Shown: piece after piece, positions 11,005 through 22,556 of the stretch
Position numbering within the stretch: the first letter of the stretch is position 1
How the letters are laid out: each line of letters opens with the position of its first letter
Source: Scalesia atractyloides
Taxonomy: Eukaryota > Streptophyta > Magnoliopsida > Asterales > Asteraceae
Direction: 5' to 3'
Assembly: GCA_947069175.1 (NCBI GenBank)
Contig: CAMTDV010000013.1
Coordinates: 31,137,725-31,201,724 of the forward strand
Length of the DNA stretch: 64,000 nt
Position numbers and translations under genes: made by a program
The notes under the pieces: model-generated
What the model saw: the letters and a program-made list of their open reading frames with translations, nothing else
Database searches by the model: none
What the model was told of the DNA's origin: nothing

Positions 11005-12984
11005 ATGGCTGAAGAGGCTTTCGATGCTGTTTTGTTGGTAGAAGAGCAGTTTCATAACCAGGCGGGTTATCTATCAGATCCACCAGCAGAGTTTTTCCAA
11101 GAGCTCAGGTATATGATGGTGGGTCTGAATGATTGCAGGATCTCATATGCACTTTGAGCAAATCCGGTTATATATCGAGATCTTGTACACATGTTTTGGA
11201 AGCGAGCAAGATTTCATCTGAGGGGTGCTGATGGGAAGCCACACATTAGTTCATCTATTCAAGGAAAGGGGATTGTTGTGAATCAAGCTTGTATTCGAGA
11301 GGTGTTGAAGTTTACCGATGCTGCAAGTGATCCGACATTATATACTAAGGAGAAGGTGATGCCGGTATTGACAGAGATGAGCTATGAGGGAACTTATCAC
11401 CATTGTTGAAGAAGATGTTCCCACATATTGGAGATTATTAGTTCACATCTTTATGCAGTGTGTATCGGAGAATAAGGGTGGATTGGATCATCCGAACCAG
11501 ACGCAGACTTCAGTGATTAGTATCTTTGGTGATGGACTGGAAATTTAACTTCTCTGGTTATATTTTCGAAAATATGAAGAAGATTCTAGAGCAGTCAAAG
11601 AAGAAGATGTTTTTGCTGTATCCTCGACTTATATAGTAGATTTGGATGCACGTTACTCTGATTTGGCTAAAGATCTTCTGATGCGAACTTGTTAAATATG
11701 AAGCCTATGGGTCCAACTATTTTTGGGACGATGAAGAAGAATAGATTGACATCGAAGACGGTTTTTGTTGGACGCATACCATTGAAGAAGTTTGGAAAGT
11801 TTTGTGAGGTAATCGGTCAGGATATTCCAACACCTAAGCCAGTGAATGCAATGGTGGCTGAAGAACATGATGTACCGGTGGTGGAGAAAGAGACTGAGAT
11901 TGAAGATTTAGTTTATGAGGCAGATACTGATGATGAAGAAGCTCTGTTGGAATCTATTACAGAATCTGACGTTCATCCGATTCCAGAGCTACAAGAGCTT
12001 ACTACTGAGAACTTAGCAGCTCTTATTGCACATCTGAAGGAGATTCAGGAGCAGCAACAAATCCTCCTCTCGTGTTGCCTCATTCTGATATCCCGGTTAC
12101 TGAAGCTGTCACAGATGAAGAAGTTGAGGAAGAAGAAGTACCGTTATTGAAAAGACGACAAACAGAAGCAACCAAAGAACCCATTCATACAAAAGCCCAG
12201 ATACAAACCGAAGTTCATATTGATGATACTGTTGAAGAACCAATCACTGTTACATCCACGGTCACTGTATCTTTGACTGATATTTCCACTGTTGAGCCTA
12301 TTACTGTTGAAGAACCGACAGTTCCTTTTGTTGCTACTCAGTCTACTATCGTGTCCATTCTGGCTGAGTCTGTACTCGAGATGATGGATTTTTGGTGGTG
12401 GTGGTAGTTCTGTAGGTGCTGGAGGATCAGGAGCAGGGGTAGTGGTTCTGGTGGTGGTCAGGATGAAGATACTAAGTTTTTGAGGCGATCTGAAAAGAGA
12501 GCATTTGAATTTAGCGGGGTTGATAGTGATGAGGAAGATGTGGATGTAGTTGACCTGAAGAAGAGAGTGGTAGTGCTTGAGCAGGAGGTCATTCTTAAAG
12601 ATGCACAGATAGCTAAGTTGCAGACTCGATTAGATGCGCTGTGATCAGACGATAGACCAACTTCAAGGTGATGTTTCGTTATTGATGACTATGGTTTTCG
12701 ATCTGAAGGTGAAGTTGGAAAATAAATTTGGACGTGAGTTGATCCGACTGATGATCCTATTAACGTTGAACACCGTCATCAAGCTGCTGAACAGAGAGAA
12801 GTTGACAAAATAGCTGCTGAACAACTTGTCTGCTGACCGTCAGGCTGGATTAGATGACTACTTGAGCGACCAAAGAGGAAGTTCACTGCGAGTCAGAAAA
12901 GACAAACTGCTCAAAAGAAGAAACAGATGGTTTTGATGAAGAATGTTGATGTAAATCCGCTAGACAAGAACTTTCAGTTGAAGG
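11005..12984 (+). pseudogene. ORF3 (post-pol ORF) of element 1, first part
   Basis: Starts MAEEAFDAVLLVEEQ at 11005. A stop follows at 11155-11157 and the frame continues with HMFWKRARFHL, GKGIVVNQACIREVL and a motif ending SYEGTY, then an acidic, Thr/Val-rich region and a Gly-rich and charged coiled-coil part with many frameshifts (11689-12150, 12072-12407 and beyond). The same order of motifs (FW..A, I-V-V/T, E..[IV]R..L, then a G-Y/F box) is seen in ORF3 of element 2 and in the minus-strand remnant at 27644-28006. Its function is unknown. In Sireviruses this position holds an ORF often called env-like, but I see no signal peptide or membrane segment. Element 2 inserted at 12984. Confidence 0.65.
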
Positions 12985-13432
12985 TGTTAGAACTTTTGAG
13001 ACGTTGATGCTTGATTATAAATAGTTTGAGTTGGTTTGTGTTAGTTAGTCAATGTTGAAGGGTCAAAAGTGTAATTGTGTGAAACTTGCTGTTGGCGGCG
13101 TATTTACTAACCCAGCGTATTTATTAAATACGTTGGGTAGTCATTTTGTATAAATATGATGATCAATGAATGTATGTCCAAGTTTCTTGGACATATTTTG
13201 GTGATCTTCTTGTGTTGTGATTTTTGCTATTGTGCTTACATCCGAATATCCAGGTGCTGTTACTGATTACATATTATTGGGATTTCATATACAACACTAG
13301 TTGTTTGATCGGTACAAGATTTTTCATCTCTTTGCTTGGTTTTTCTTAGTATTTGCTCATTCAAACAACTAATCCATAGTTGTTTGGGTGATAACAATCA
13401 GCCACTATGATCCGAATACGTTTTGGGACTCA
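12985..13432 (+). repeat. 5' LTR of element 2
   Basis: Begins TGTTAGAACTTTTGAG and ends TTTTGGGACTCA. It contains a TATA-like box (gtataaatatg, about 13148), a perfect inverted repeat GTCCAAG-ttt-CTTGGAC (13176-13192), and the family word gcgtattta twice (about 13097 and 13118). Its partner is 25307-25756. Confidence 0.93.
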
Positions 13433-13437
13433 TAATT

Positions 13438-13449
13438 TGGTATCAGAGC
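13438..13449 (+). promoter_or_regulatory. Primer-binding site (initiator tRNA-Met) of element 2
   Basis: TGGTATCAGAGC lies five bases after the LTR end. It is complementary to the 3' end of initiator tRNA-Met, the usual primer for plant copia elements. Confidence 0.92.
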
Positions 13450-14135
13450 CTTTGTGCTCTTAATTGTTTCTGTTTTTGTTATGATTTGTCAAGTTTTGAA
13501 GGTTTTTCAAAAAGTTTTCAAAGATTTATTGTTTTTCAAATTTTTGGGATTGAAATGGCTTGATCTGGTGCGTTTAATTTTTGGGTTGTTGTTAATCAGT
13601 AGTTTGGTAAACATTTTGGTCATTTAGCTGCAAAGAATCATGAATTTTGGGTCGTTTTTGGGTGATTAGAGGGTTTTTGTTCGTACTAAAACCCTTCTGG
13701 ACGTATTTAATGTTGAAGCTAGCGTAGATATATTTGAAGTTGGCGTATTTATTTTGAAGCTAGCGTATTTAACTTGAATTTCGCGTAGTAACAAATACGC
13801 TGGTTCTTAAACCAGCGGATTTATAAAATTGTCAGCGTAATTGCACCAGCGAATTTAATCGAAGGCGACTTCGAAATCAGTGATACTAATCCTCAGCGAT
13901 TTTATCATGGTGTTCAGCGAACTTAACTAAACCTTTGCTTGTTTTCGAATATCCAGCAGATTTGGCTTTTTGCAGGACAAAGTCGCCGATCCCCATCAGT
14001 GTAATTGATTCCAAGTGTAGTGAATTTGATCTCTGGTCCAGCGTATTTACCCATAGCCAGGTATTTATCTTCCTCGCAGCGCAATTGTGTTCTGATTCAA
14101 CAAAACCCAACGTATTTAATCACCAATCATCCATT
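13450..14135 (+). other. Leader of element 2 with GCGTATTTA-type words
   Basis: A 0.7-kb untranslated leader. From about 13690 to 14120 it repeats short variants of (CA)GCG(T/A)ATTTAA: gcgtatttaact, gcggatttata, gcgtaattgcacc, gcgaatttaatc, gcgtatttaccc, acgtatttaatc. The same word occurs in the LTR and in the spacer before ORF3 (about 21830-22440). No coding potential is seen. Confidence 0.7.
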
Positions 14136-17100
14136 ATGTCTCTCAATCAACTCAATTCGATTGCTCAAGCCGAACTAGAAACTGGAACTGCTACAAGGCC
14201 ACCAAAGTTGAAAGGTTCATAAGATTTCAGCAGCTGGAAAAACAGGATTAAGTCCTTTTTTGAGTATACCGATTATACTCAATGGATGTCAGTCACTGTG
14301 GGCCCGCATGTTCCCATGACAATACCTGAGGACATCCGTACTATCAATGAAGATCCTTCAATGTTCACAGATGAAGATATGCCACTCATTCAATGTGACC
14401 GGAGGGCTCACGCTGCTCTTACTATGGCTCTGTCAAAGGATGATAACAATCTGTTTGAAGAATACACCTCGGCACATGAACTGTGGTTGGCTCTAATAGA
14501 CCATTATGAAGGTAATGAGGAACTCAGGGAGAACAAACGAGACATGGTGCAGAAAGAATATGATATGTTTGGAAGTATTTGTGGCGAAAGCTTGTCCGAC
14601 CACATAAGCAGATTTCTGGGGGTGTTGACCAAGATGAAGAAGGTGGGAAACCCAGTTGCAAATTATGCATCGATCAAGAAGCTGCTAGATTCTCTACCAA
14701 AAGAATGGAGTCTTCAATGCATGATGATTAAGAGAACTTTCCTCACCAGCACAACTCCAGTCACTCTCTCGGAATTGATTAACACTTTAAAAGCCTTTGA
14801 AATGGACATCATGAAACGAGAGATGAATCAAACTGGATATTCTCAGAAGACGTCTCAGCAAGCTGCTGCAACCTCGGTCCCCAAGAATATGGCATTTCTT
14901 GCTCCTTCACCTCATGTGGATTAAATTCCCGAAGTGCTGTCGAATCCTATTCAAATACTTCCGCAAACTCTGTGAAGGCCTCGTCATCCTCCGAGAAGAC
15001 CACCGTGGCCAGCGACACTGAAGCACTTAAAATTTCTACAGAACATGTAGCTCTTTTTAATACTTTCTTAAGTAGCTATGAGGCGCTTATGTCGGGAGAG
15101 TTGAAGAGAGATTTCCTCACAGCTGAGGACATGTATCAAGTAGATCCAGACGACATGGAATAGATGGATCTGAAGTGGCAGATTGCAATGATCACTCTAC
15201 GGCTGAAGAAATTCCAAGATAAAACGAGAAAGAGGTTGGCTCTTGGAAAGGCTGGATTTGAGAAGTCCAAGCTCAGGTGTTAAAACTGCAAAAACTTGGG
15301 CCATTTCAAAAGAGAGTGTCCGTTGCTGAAGAACGAGAATTTTTCCGAAATCAACCAGACAAGGAGGCCGATTGCCATTGAGGGAAATGGCAACGCTGCT
15401 GACAATAATCCTAAGGCTTTAGTTGTGGAGGATTATGACTGGTCGGAGGAGATAGCTGAGGCAAAGGAGAAGTAAACAAGGCCCTCATGGCAAACATCAC
15501 CACTGTCTCTGCCACGTCTGCTTCAAATGGTGTTGAAAAACAAACCTCTAAGATTCCAAAAGATGACACTGGTTTGAAAAGCATCATCTCTCCTGTCTCA
15601 GAGAAGAGACAACAGAAAGCTGAAATGAATGAGTCGAAGCCTGCTGTTCAAGAAGTCATCAGTACCAGCAAGAATGAAGCGGTTGGAACATCCACTACTG
15701 CCATGAAATCAGAAGCCGAGGATAAGGATTTGGTAAACAACATTCCATATGAATTTAAAGCAAAGCTGTGCTCAAAACCATGTTTGAACGTCGTGGCACA
15801 CTACAAATCATTCAACCATGATATAATTAAGGAAAAAGAAAAAGTTTTGAAAATAAATCAAGAATTAAAAGAAAATGAGGTTGCATATCAGCGAAAGTTG
15901 AATTCAACCATAGCTGAAATGCAGACTCTAAAGGAATTTGTTTTCAGAAAAGACTTTATCATAAATGATTTGACAGAAAAGCTAGAAAAATCCCAAAACG
16001 AAAATAACAAATTGCAAATCATTATTGATAAATGGAAAATTAGTCAAAAAGCACTGGTTGATATTGTAAACTGCCAACGACCGGCATTCATAAAGGATGG
16101 AATTGGATATAAAGATAAATTCGAAACGAAAGAAAATTATTTCCTCCTCCGCACAGCAAAAACTATGTTCCTATGCCATCTCCTCATCCTAAAAATGACT
16201 TAATCAATAAAAATGATCTTTTGATTAAAGTATTTTTTATAAATTCGAAAACAACACTAACCTTTCAGAAAGTAATGCAGATCAGTGCGAGAGTAAGGAA
16301 GATGTGTGCGATGGGGAAGATGATTGTGGAGGGATGAAAATAGGAATAGGCTATTCAGGGGACAATTATTCAACTGTTAACTGGTTCGCCTGGAATTGTG
16401 ATAAGACGAACAAAATTTCTATTCGAGATAACTGTAATAGTTTATCTAGGATGGATGATTGTAACGGCCTTATGCCTAAATTGAATATTCGGGATGACTG
16501 TAATGGCAATATGGCTACACTTAAGGCTCACAACCAAGGCTTGCTAAGGTTGAGGGTCATGACCTAAACTTTGTTCTTAATGATGAAAATGTAATGCTTG
16601 AATCTCCTATATTTGTGCCAGAGTTAAAGAAAAACAGTTTTGGAAAATTACTTACAGAGGAAATTCCAGAATTTGTTCCATCAGTTGCAGGTACATCAGA
16701 GACTGATAGAGACTTCACTGAAGATTCAAGCACAACAACTTCAGAAAGTGATGGAGAAAGGTCAGATGAAAGTCAAGAATCAAACTCCTGTTCAGACAGT
16801 GAGCCCAATGAAGTCGACATTGAAGATAAACATCATCCTGATAAGAAACTGAAGAAAGCCAAAGATTCAAGCCACGTTACATCATCGAACTCCTCAAGAT
16901 GCTCCAGAATCTCATCACATACATCATCTTCACACTCAGCACCCAGGAGAAAAGATCGAGTCAAAAACAATGTTTTTGCTGTGGTCATTTAGGACATACG
17001 GCGAAACATTGCAAAATCAAGAAATTTTCTAAACCTAGTCAAGATTTTCATTAAAAGTTTTACTGATCAATTTGACAATTTAAAGAAATCAGTAAAATGC

Positions 17101-17202
17101 ATAGTTGATTCAACCTGTTTTTGGAAAAGAAAAGAAAACTTCTTGCTCAAAATCATGATAAAACTAATGTAAAGCAAGTCTGGGTTCCAAAAGCTAGCTA
17201 AT
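14136..17202 (+). pseudogene. gag: gag of element 2, with two zinc knuckles
   Basis: ATG at 14136 (MSLNQLNSIAQAE). A stop at 14220-14222 interrupts the N-terminus. The body (14223-14924) is a UBN2-type copia gag: PKLKGS, SWKNRIKSFFEYTDY, ELWLALIDHYEGNEEL, SLSDHISRFLGVL and DSLPKEW. The first knuckle at 15278-15319 has a stop in place of its second residue (C*NCKNLGHFKREC). A long Lys/Glu-rich coiled coil (15487-16203) and a Ser-rich acidic part (16594-16992) follow. A second intact CCHC knuckle, CFCCGHLGHTAKHC, lies at 16971-17012 in a shifted frame. Gag closes with VWVPKAS at about 17200. There are at least two stops and several frameshifts. Confidence 0.8.
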
Positions 17203-17256
17203 TTGTACATATTTTGTTGTTGTTGTTGTTGTTGTATAACAGAATAAAATTCAGAA

Positions 17257-20200
17257 ATGGCTTCGGATGCTCATGGAATATATCTGGCATGTTGACAGCG
17301 GTTGCTCCAGGCACATGACAGGGTTAAAGGATCTGCTTACAAACTTTCGAGTTATCGATGGTGACTTTGTATCCTTTGCCGGAGATGAAAAGGGAGGAAA
17401 AATCGTCGGAATGGGTGACGTCGTGTCAGAAGCACTCACTTTGGAGAATGTGAACTATGTTCCAGAATTGTGTTACAATCTCATGAGTGTTTCAAAAGTT
17501 TGTGACAAAGGAATTGCGGTGCTGTTCAATGACACGGAGTGCTTATTCCTCAAACCCGGTTACTCCGTCCCTAAAGAAATGATCATGCTTAGAGCTCCCC
17601 GTCAAATAACACCTACGTGCTAAATATGAAGAATGCCAAATCAAATGAGCAAATGACATGTCTTAGTCAAAAGCATCTGAATCGGAATCAGTGTTGTGGC
17701 ACAGGCGTTTGGGGCATGTGAATTTTAAGAACATAAATAAACTTTCTAAATTAACCTAGTAAGAGGTTTACCTATGAAAGATTTTCCTTTTTCAGAAAAG
17801 TGCATCGCATGTGCCCAAGGAAAGCAACATAAAAAGCCTCATAAGTCCAAAGCAGTGAACACGATATCTGCCCCTCTGCAATTACTTCACATGGATCTTT
17901 TCAGCTCAATTAGCGTTAAAAGTTTAGCTAAAAGATCTTATTTTTTGGTGATTACAGATGATTTCTCATGGTTTTCATGGTTATTCTTTCTTCAAGCCAA
18001 AAGCGAAACGACATCCATTCTAAAGAGCTTCATTCCCATGATTGAAAACATGATCAAGCTGAAAGTCAACTCCATCAGAAGCGACAACGGAACTGAATTT
18101 AAAAATCATACGTTTGTCTCCTTCTGTGAAGAAAAGGGAATTCGCCTCCAATACAGCGCTTCCAGGACTCCTCAGCAAAACGGGGTAGCAGAACGCAAAA
18201 ACATAACTCTCATCGAAGATACAAGAACTATGCTTGTCGACTCTAAGCTTCCCATAATCTTCGGGCTGAAGCAGTCAACACAACATGCTATGTTTTGAAT
18301 CGTGTTCTTATCGTCAAACCTCACGGAAAGACAGCCTATGAACTACTTTTCAAAAGGAAGCCTCTGATAGATTTCTTCAGACCTTCGGGTGTTCATGCAC
18401 ACTTCTCAACACTGAAGACAATCTCGTCAAGTTTGAAGCAGTCGGTGACGTGTGCTACTTCATGGGCTATTCGTCTTCTCAAAAGGCATATCAAGTCTAC
18501 AACAAACGGACCAAGATGGTGATTGAATCGTACTACGTTGATTTTCAAGAAGGAAACTCCACTAACACTGGAAGCGCTCCGAACTGGTTTTATGACGTGG
18601 ATATTATATTAAACTCTTTCAGCATCGATTAACCCATCACTGAATCCGAACCTGCAGAATCCACTCCATTGGAACCATTGTTTGATGCCTCAGACTATTG
18701 GTTTTACTCCTTTTACAACCCGTTTCACCCCTGCCTCTGCCTCTCCTACCTTCCGGTGTTCGAAGTAATTGGTGACACATCTGCTGAGAATGCGGCACAT
18801 GATGATTCTTCTTCACAGCAGGATGTGGATGAACCACCCAAAGAAGACGAAACTCCAATTATCTACGTCGATGAACATTTTTCTAATCTGCCTCAACAAG
18901 TTGAAACTCACACCAATGTAGGGTACAAGACCAATCGAAACCATTCAATTGAAAATGTCATCGGTTCTGTTGAAGATGGAATTCGAACACTCAGACAAAC
19001 ACATACCATCAACACAGGACTGTATGCAGTTTTCTCTCGCAGTCTGTCCCAAGACATATCGGAGAAGCTATTCAAGATTCAAGTTGGGTACAAGCTATAC
19101 AAGAAGAATTAGCCCAATTTCGGAAACTTAAAGTCTGGGAACTCGTTGAGCTACCAGACGGAAAGTATCCAATTGGTACCAAGTGGGTGTTTCGCAAAAA
19201 GATGGACGATCGTGGTGTGGTTATCAAGAATAAGGCTAGATTAGTGCTTCAAGGGTTTCGACAAGAAGAGGGGATTGACTACGAGGAAATTTGGGCCGGT
19301 TGCACGCTTAGAAGCCATCAGAATCTTCTTAGCCTATGCTTCATTCAAAAACTTTAAGGTGTTTCAAATGGATGTAAAGAGTGCTTTTCTGTATGGGAAA
19401 ATGAAAGAAGAAGTCTATGTCTATCAACCTCCAGGTTTTGAAGATCCTCACTTCCCCACAAAATACTACAAGCTTCACAAAGCTCTATATGGCTTCACCA
19501 AGCTCCTCGAGCATTGTACGAGACTTTGTCAACATATCTTCTGGAGTGTGGATACTCAAGAGGCAAAATTGACATGACTCTCTTCACTAAAAGGATTGGA
19601 GAAGATGTGATGTTGGTTCAAATCTACATAGATGATATCATTTTTGGGTCGACAGATGAAGTCCTTTGCAGAGAATTCGAGAAGGTGATGAAAGCGAAGT
19701 TCGAGATGAGCATGATGGAAGAACTCATGTATTTCTTAGGATTAGAAGTGAAGCAAAGAAAAGATGGCATCCTCATTCATCAGGTAAGTATATCAGAGAT
19801 ATTCTTTCCAAGTACAACATGAATGATTGCAAATCCGTCAGCACTCCTTTTGCCGCTCAGACGGAACTCACTTCAGATCTTCAAGGAAAGCCAGTGAACA
19901 AATCTTTCTATCGCTCAATGATTAGCTCGTTAATGTATCTGACCGCTAGTAGGCCTGACATAATATGGGCTGTCTGTCTCTGTGCCCGCTTTCAGACGAA
20001 TCCCAAAGAATCGCATGATGCTGCCGTCAAGAGAATCTTTGCTATCTCAAAGGAACTCCAAAGCTTGGTTTGTGGTATCCTAAAGATAGTAATTTTGATC
20101 TAATTGCTTACTCTGACAGTGATCATGCAGGTTGCAAAGTAGACAGAAAATCTGTCTCAGGAGGCTGCCAATTCTTAGGAAATCGTCTTATTTCGTGGCA

Positions 20201-20567
20201 GAGCAAAAAGCAGACAACAGTCTCTACATCTACCGCTCAGGCTGAATACACGGCAGCTTACAGTTGTTGTTCACAAGTCCTTTAGATACAGGATCAGTTG
20301 TTGGATCATGGTCAACATCAAGAAGACTCCAGTATTCATCGACAATGAAGCGTGTCTGGGATCGTGAAGAATCCTATCCACCACTCCAGAACGAAACACA
20401 TCGAAATTCGTATTCATGCGATTAGAGATGCGTACGAGAAAGGATACATCCAAGTGGTGCCAGTGGATTCAGTGCAACAAAAAACTGATATATTTACGAA
20501 ATCCTTCGATAAAGCTCGATTCAACCAGTTGGTAACCTGGTTGGAAATGGTGAATTTCCTTGAGTAG
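17257..20567 (+). pseudogene. pol: pol of element 2: protease, integrase, reverse transcriptase, RNase H
   Basis: Protease: HVDSGCSRHMTG with the DSG triad at 17294-17302. GAG-pre-integrase: LWHRRLGHVNF, then CIACAQGKQHKKPHKSK. Integrase (17774-18298): HMDLFS, IRSDNGTEF and QNGVAERKN give the DDE residues. RT: GTKWVFRKK, KARLVLQGFRQEEGIDY, FQMDVKSAFLYG, and the polymerase site YIDDIIFG at about 19627. RNase H: YSDSDHAGCKVDRKSVSG, ISWQSKKQTTVSTSTAQAEY, and a tail ending at 20567. All domains are recognisable, but frameshifts fall near 18298, 18470, 19300, 19560, 19810 and 20085, with stops at 20281-20283 and in the RNase H tail. The DNA domains are better kept than in element 1. Confidence 0.88.
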
Positions 20568-22556
20568 AATTGACCTTTTGGTGAAAAAAATGGCTTTCAT
20601 AATAAATAACAATCTCATAAAATGTGCCTAACAAAAAGATGTTCTGCAAGGTTAAAATTTTTTTCAAGCAATGAATTCTGGAAAATAAAATTTTAAGGGG
20701 GAAGTTTTCCAGAACATATTGTTGAGACTGAATCTTTTCTTTGGCACCTGCAAGAGAAATGATAGAAAAACTGCTAACACTTTTGTTCTGATCTTAAAGC
20801 AGAAAAAGATTAAGGCCTCAAGCAACGACGTGTCAGTAGATTCATCAATACCTAGAAGTAAACTGCGAAAAGGAGACAAACCTTAATGATCACACAAGAA
20901 TTCTGAATACCCACAATGTTGTGCATCTTGCGGGTAACACGTTGCGGCGTATGGCTTAATGGTTTTAAATCTTGCGTTGAAAGATTGCCAAAGTCCGAGA
21001 TTTCGGGTCTTTATATTGTCTAATCATTCGGGGATATAATAGTTGCTCTTCTATTGCATCCAGATATATGCTGACCTAGACACAACTATGATATCTTTTC
21101 AAAAAGAGCCTATGCGGCCAAAACCCTACACAAATGAAGCTCTCATCGAGAATCATTCAAATGCTTAAATTGTACCGCATCTGGTATCTGTCATAGCCCT
21201 CGTTAGACCTTGGTCTCTTTGCTGTACGAAAGTACTGACCTGAACACCAACTGTCTAACGTTGAAATCTCAAAAACGGATGAAGTCAGTATACTCACCTG
21301 CTATGAGGAATCTTTGCGCGTACCTTGATCATGGGGTATGTCCTGACGTGGGACTCACGGGCACAACATTCTGACTGTCTCAGCATGAGTGGGGGAACAT
21401 TGAATTTCTTGTCAATATTACTGCAACATGATAAAAAGGCTCTCCGATCGCATGTTGAAAGATAGGTGCATGGATTTAAAAGGAAAAGCACACTGATAGT
21501 TTTTCTAGTGCCTTAATTATCTAATATATCTAATATTTTATCTCAAATGAACGAAGTGTTACCAGTATGATCTTTTGCAGGAAAGTCACAGGATTCAAGT
21601 CAGTTAGCATAAATTTGTGTGAAAAAGGAGGCTTCCGGACCCAAAAACAACTTTCAGGCTCCAGATTGCAATTTTTCATTTTTCTTAAGCTTATTTCTAA
21701 ATTCTTGCACTATTTATTAATAAAAAAGGGGCACGTTTTTTGAGAAAAGTTAAAATTTTCGAGCGCCTTTGTTTCTATGTTTTCTTAAAGTTGAAGATAT
21801 CTCACAATTATATCAATGCGACGTAGTTAACATTCCAACGTATTTAATAAATACGCTGGAAGGCAAGTATGTATATATACTTCAGCTTCATTGTTTCTGC
21901 AAGTATTTTCAAATAAGTTTCATCTTCATCTTCTTCTTATCGCTCATAAAACCCACATCCATTTTCAATCTTCTCTTAAGTGAATCTGAAAGGAATCGAT
22001 ATCGGTATGATTTTGATATTCAAATGTCCATAGGTCTTTGTTTGAATATGTTTTAAATCTTTGATTTCTGTCTGCGTTGCATACATATATTTGAATCTGG
22101 CTTTAATCCGGTTTTCATGGGTTTATCAAGAAAAATTTGAAGTCAGGCTATTTATTATGAATGCAGCGTAGATAATTTTGAATGTTGCGTAATTATCACA
22201 AGCTCCTGAGTCAGCGGATTTAAGTCTTGAACACAAGTTCAAGCAACCGGCGTAATTGACAACCGGTAATCTAGTGTAGATAATTATCTTTGCTGGATTC
22301 TTCCTCGAGTCAAAATCTTAAATCCGCTGCTCTTGTGCAGCGTAAATAATCCTTAATCAGCATAGTTGTAGCTAAGTCTCGTGCACAGTCTTGTGCCCGG
22401 CGAACTTAGCAGTTTTGCCCGACGTAAATAGTAGCGGATTTATGAGTTTATTTTGTATATATCTCTTTATTATTACTATTATATACTTATATATATACTT
22501 ATATTTATATATAATTATGTACATAAATAAAACTTACCTCGTGTTCGATTTCAGAA
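20568..22556 (+). other. Spacer of element 2 between pol and ORF3
   Basis: About 2 kb with no supported gene. 20930-21370 is similar to 9400-9780 of element 1. A purine-rich run (ttttaaggggga, about 20690) resembles an internal polypurine tract; known Sireviruses often have several. From about 21830 to 22440 the word gcgtattta/gcggattta/gcgtagata recurs many times. An AT-rich stretch (22450-22540) then leads to cgatttcag, a splice-acceptor-like end, and ATGGCG. Confidence 0.6.
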
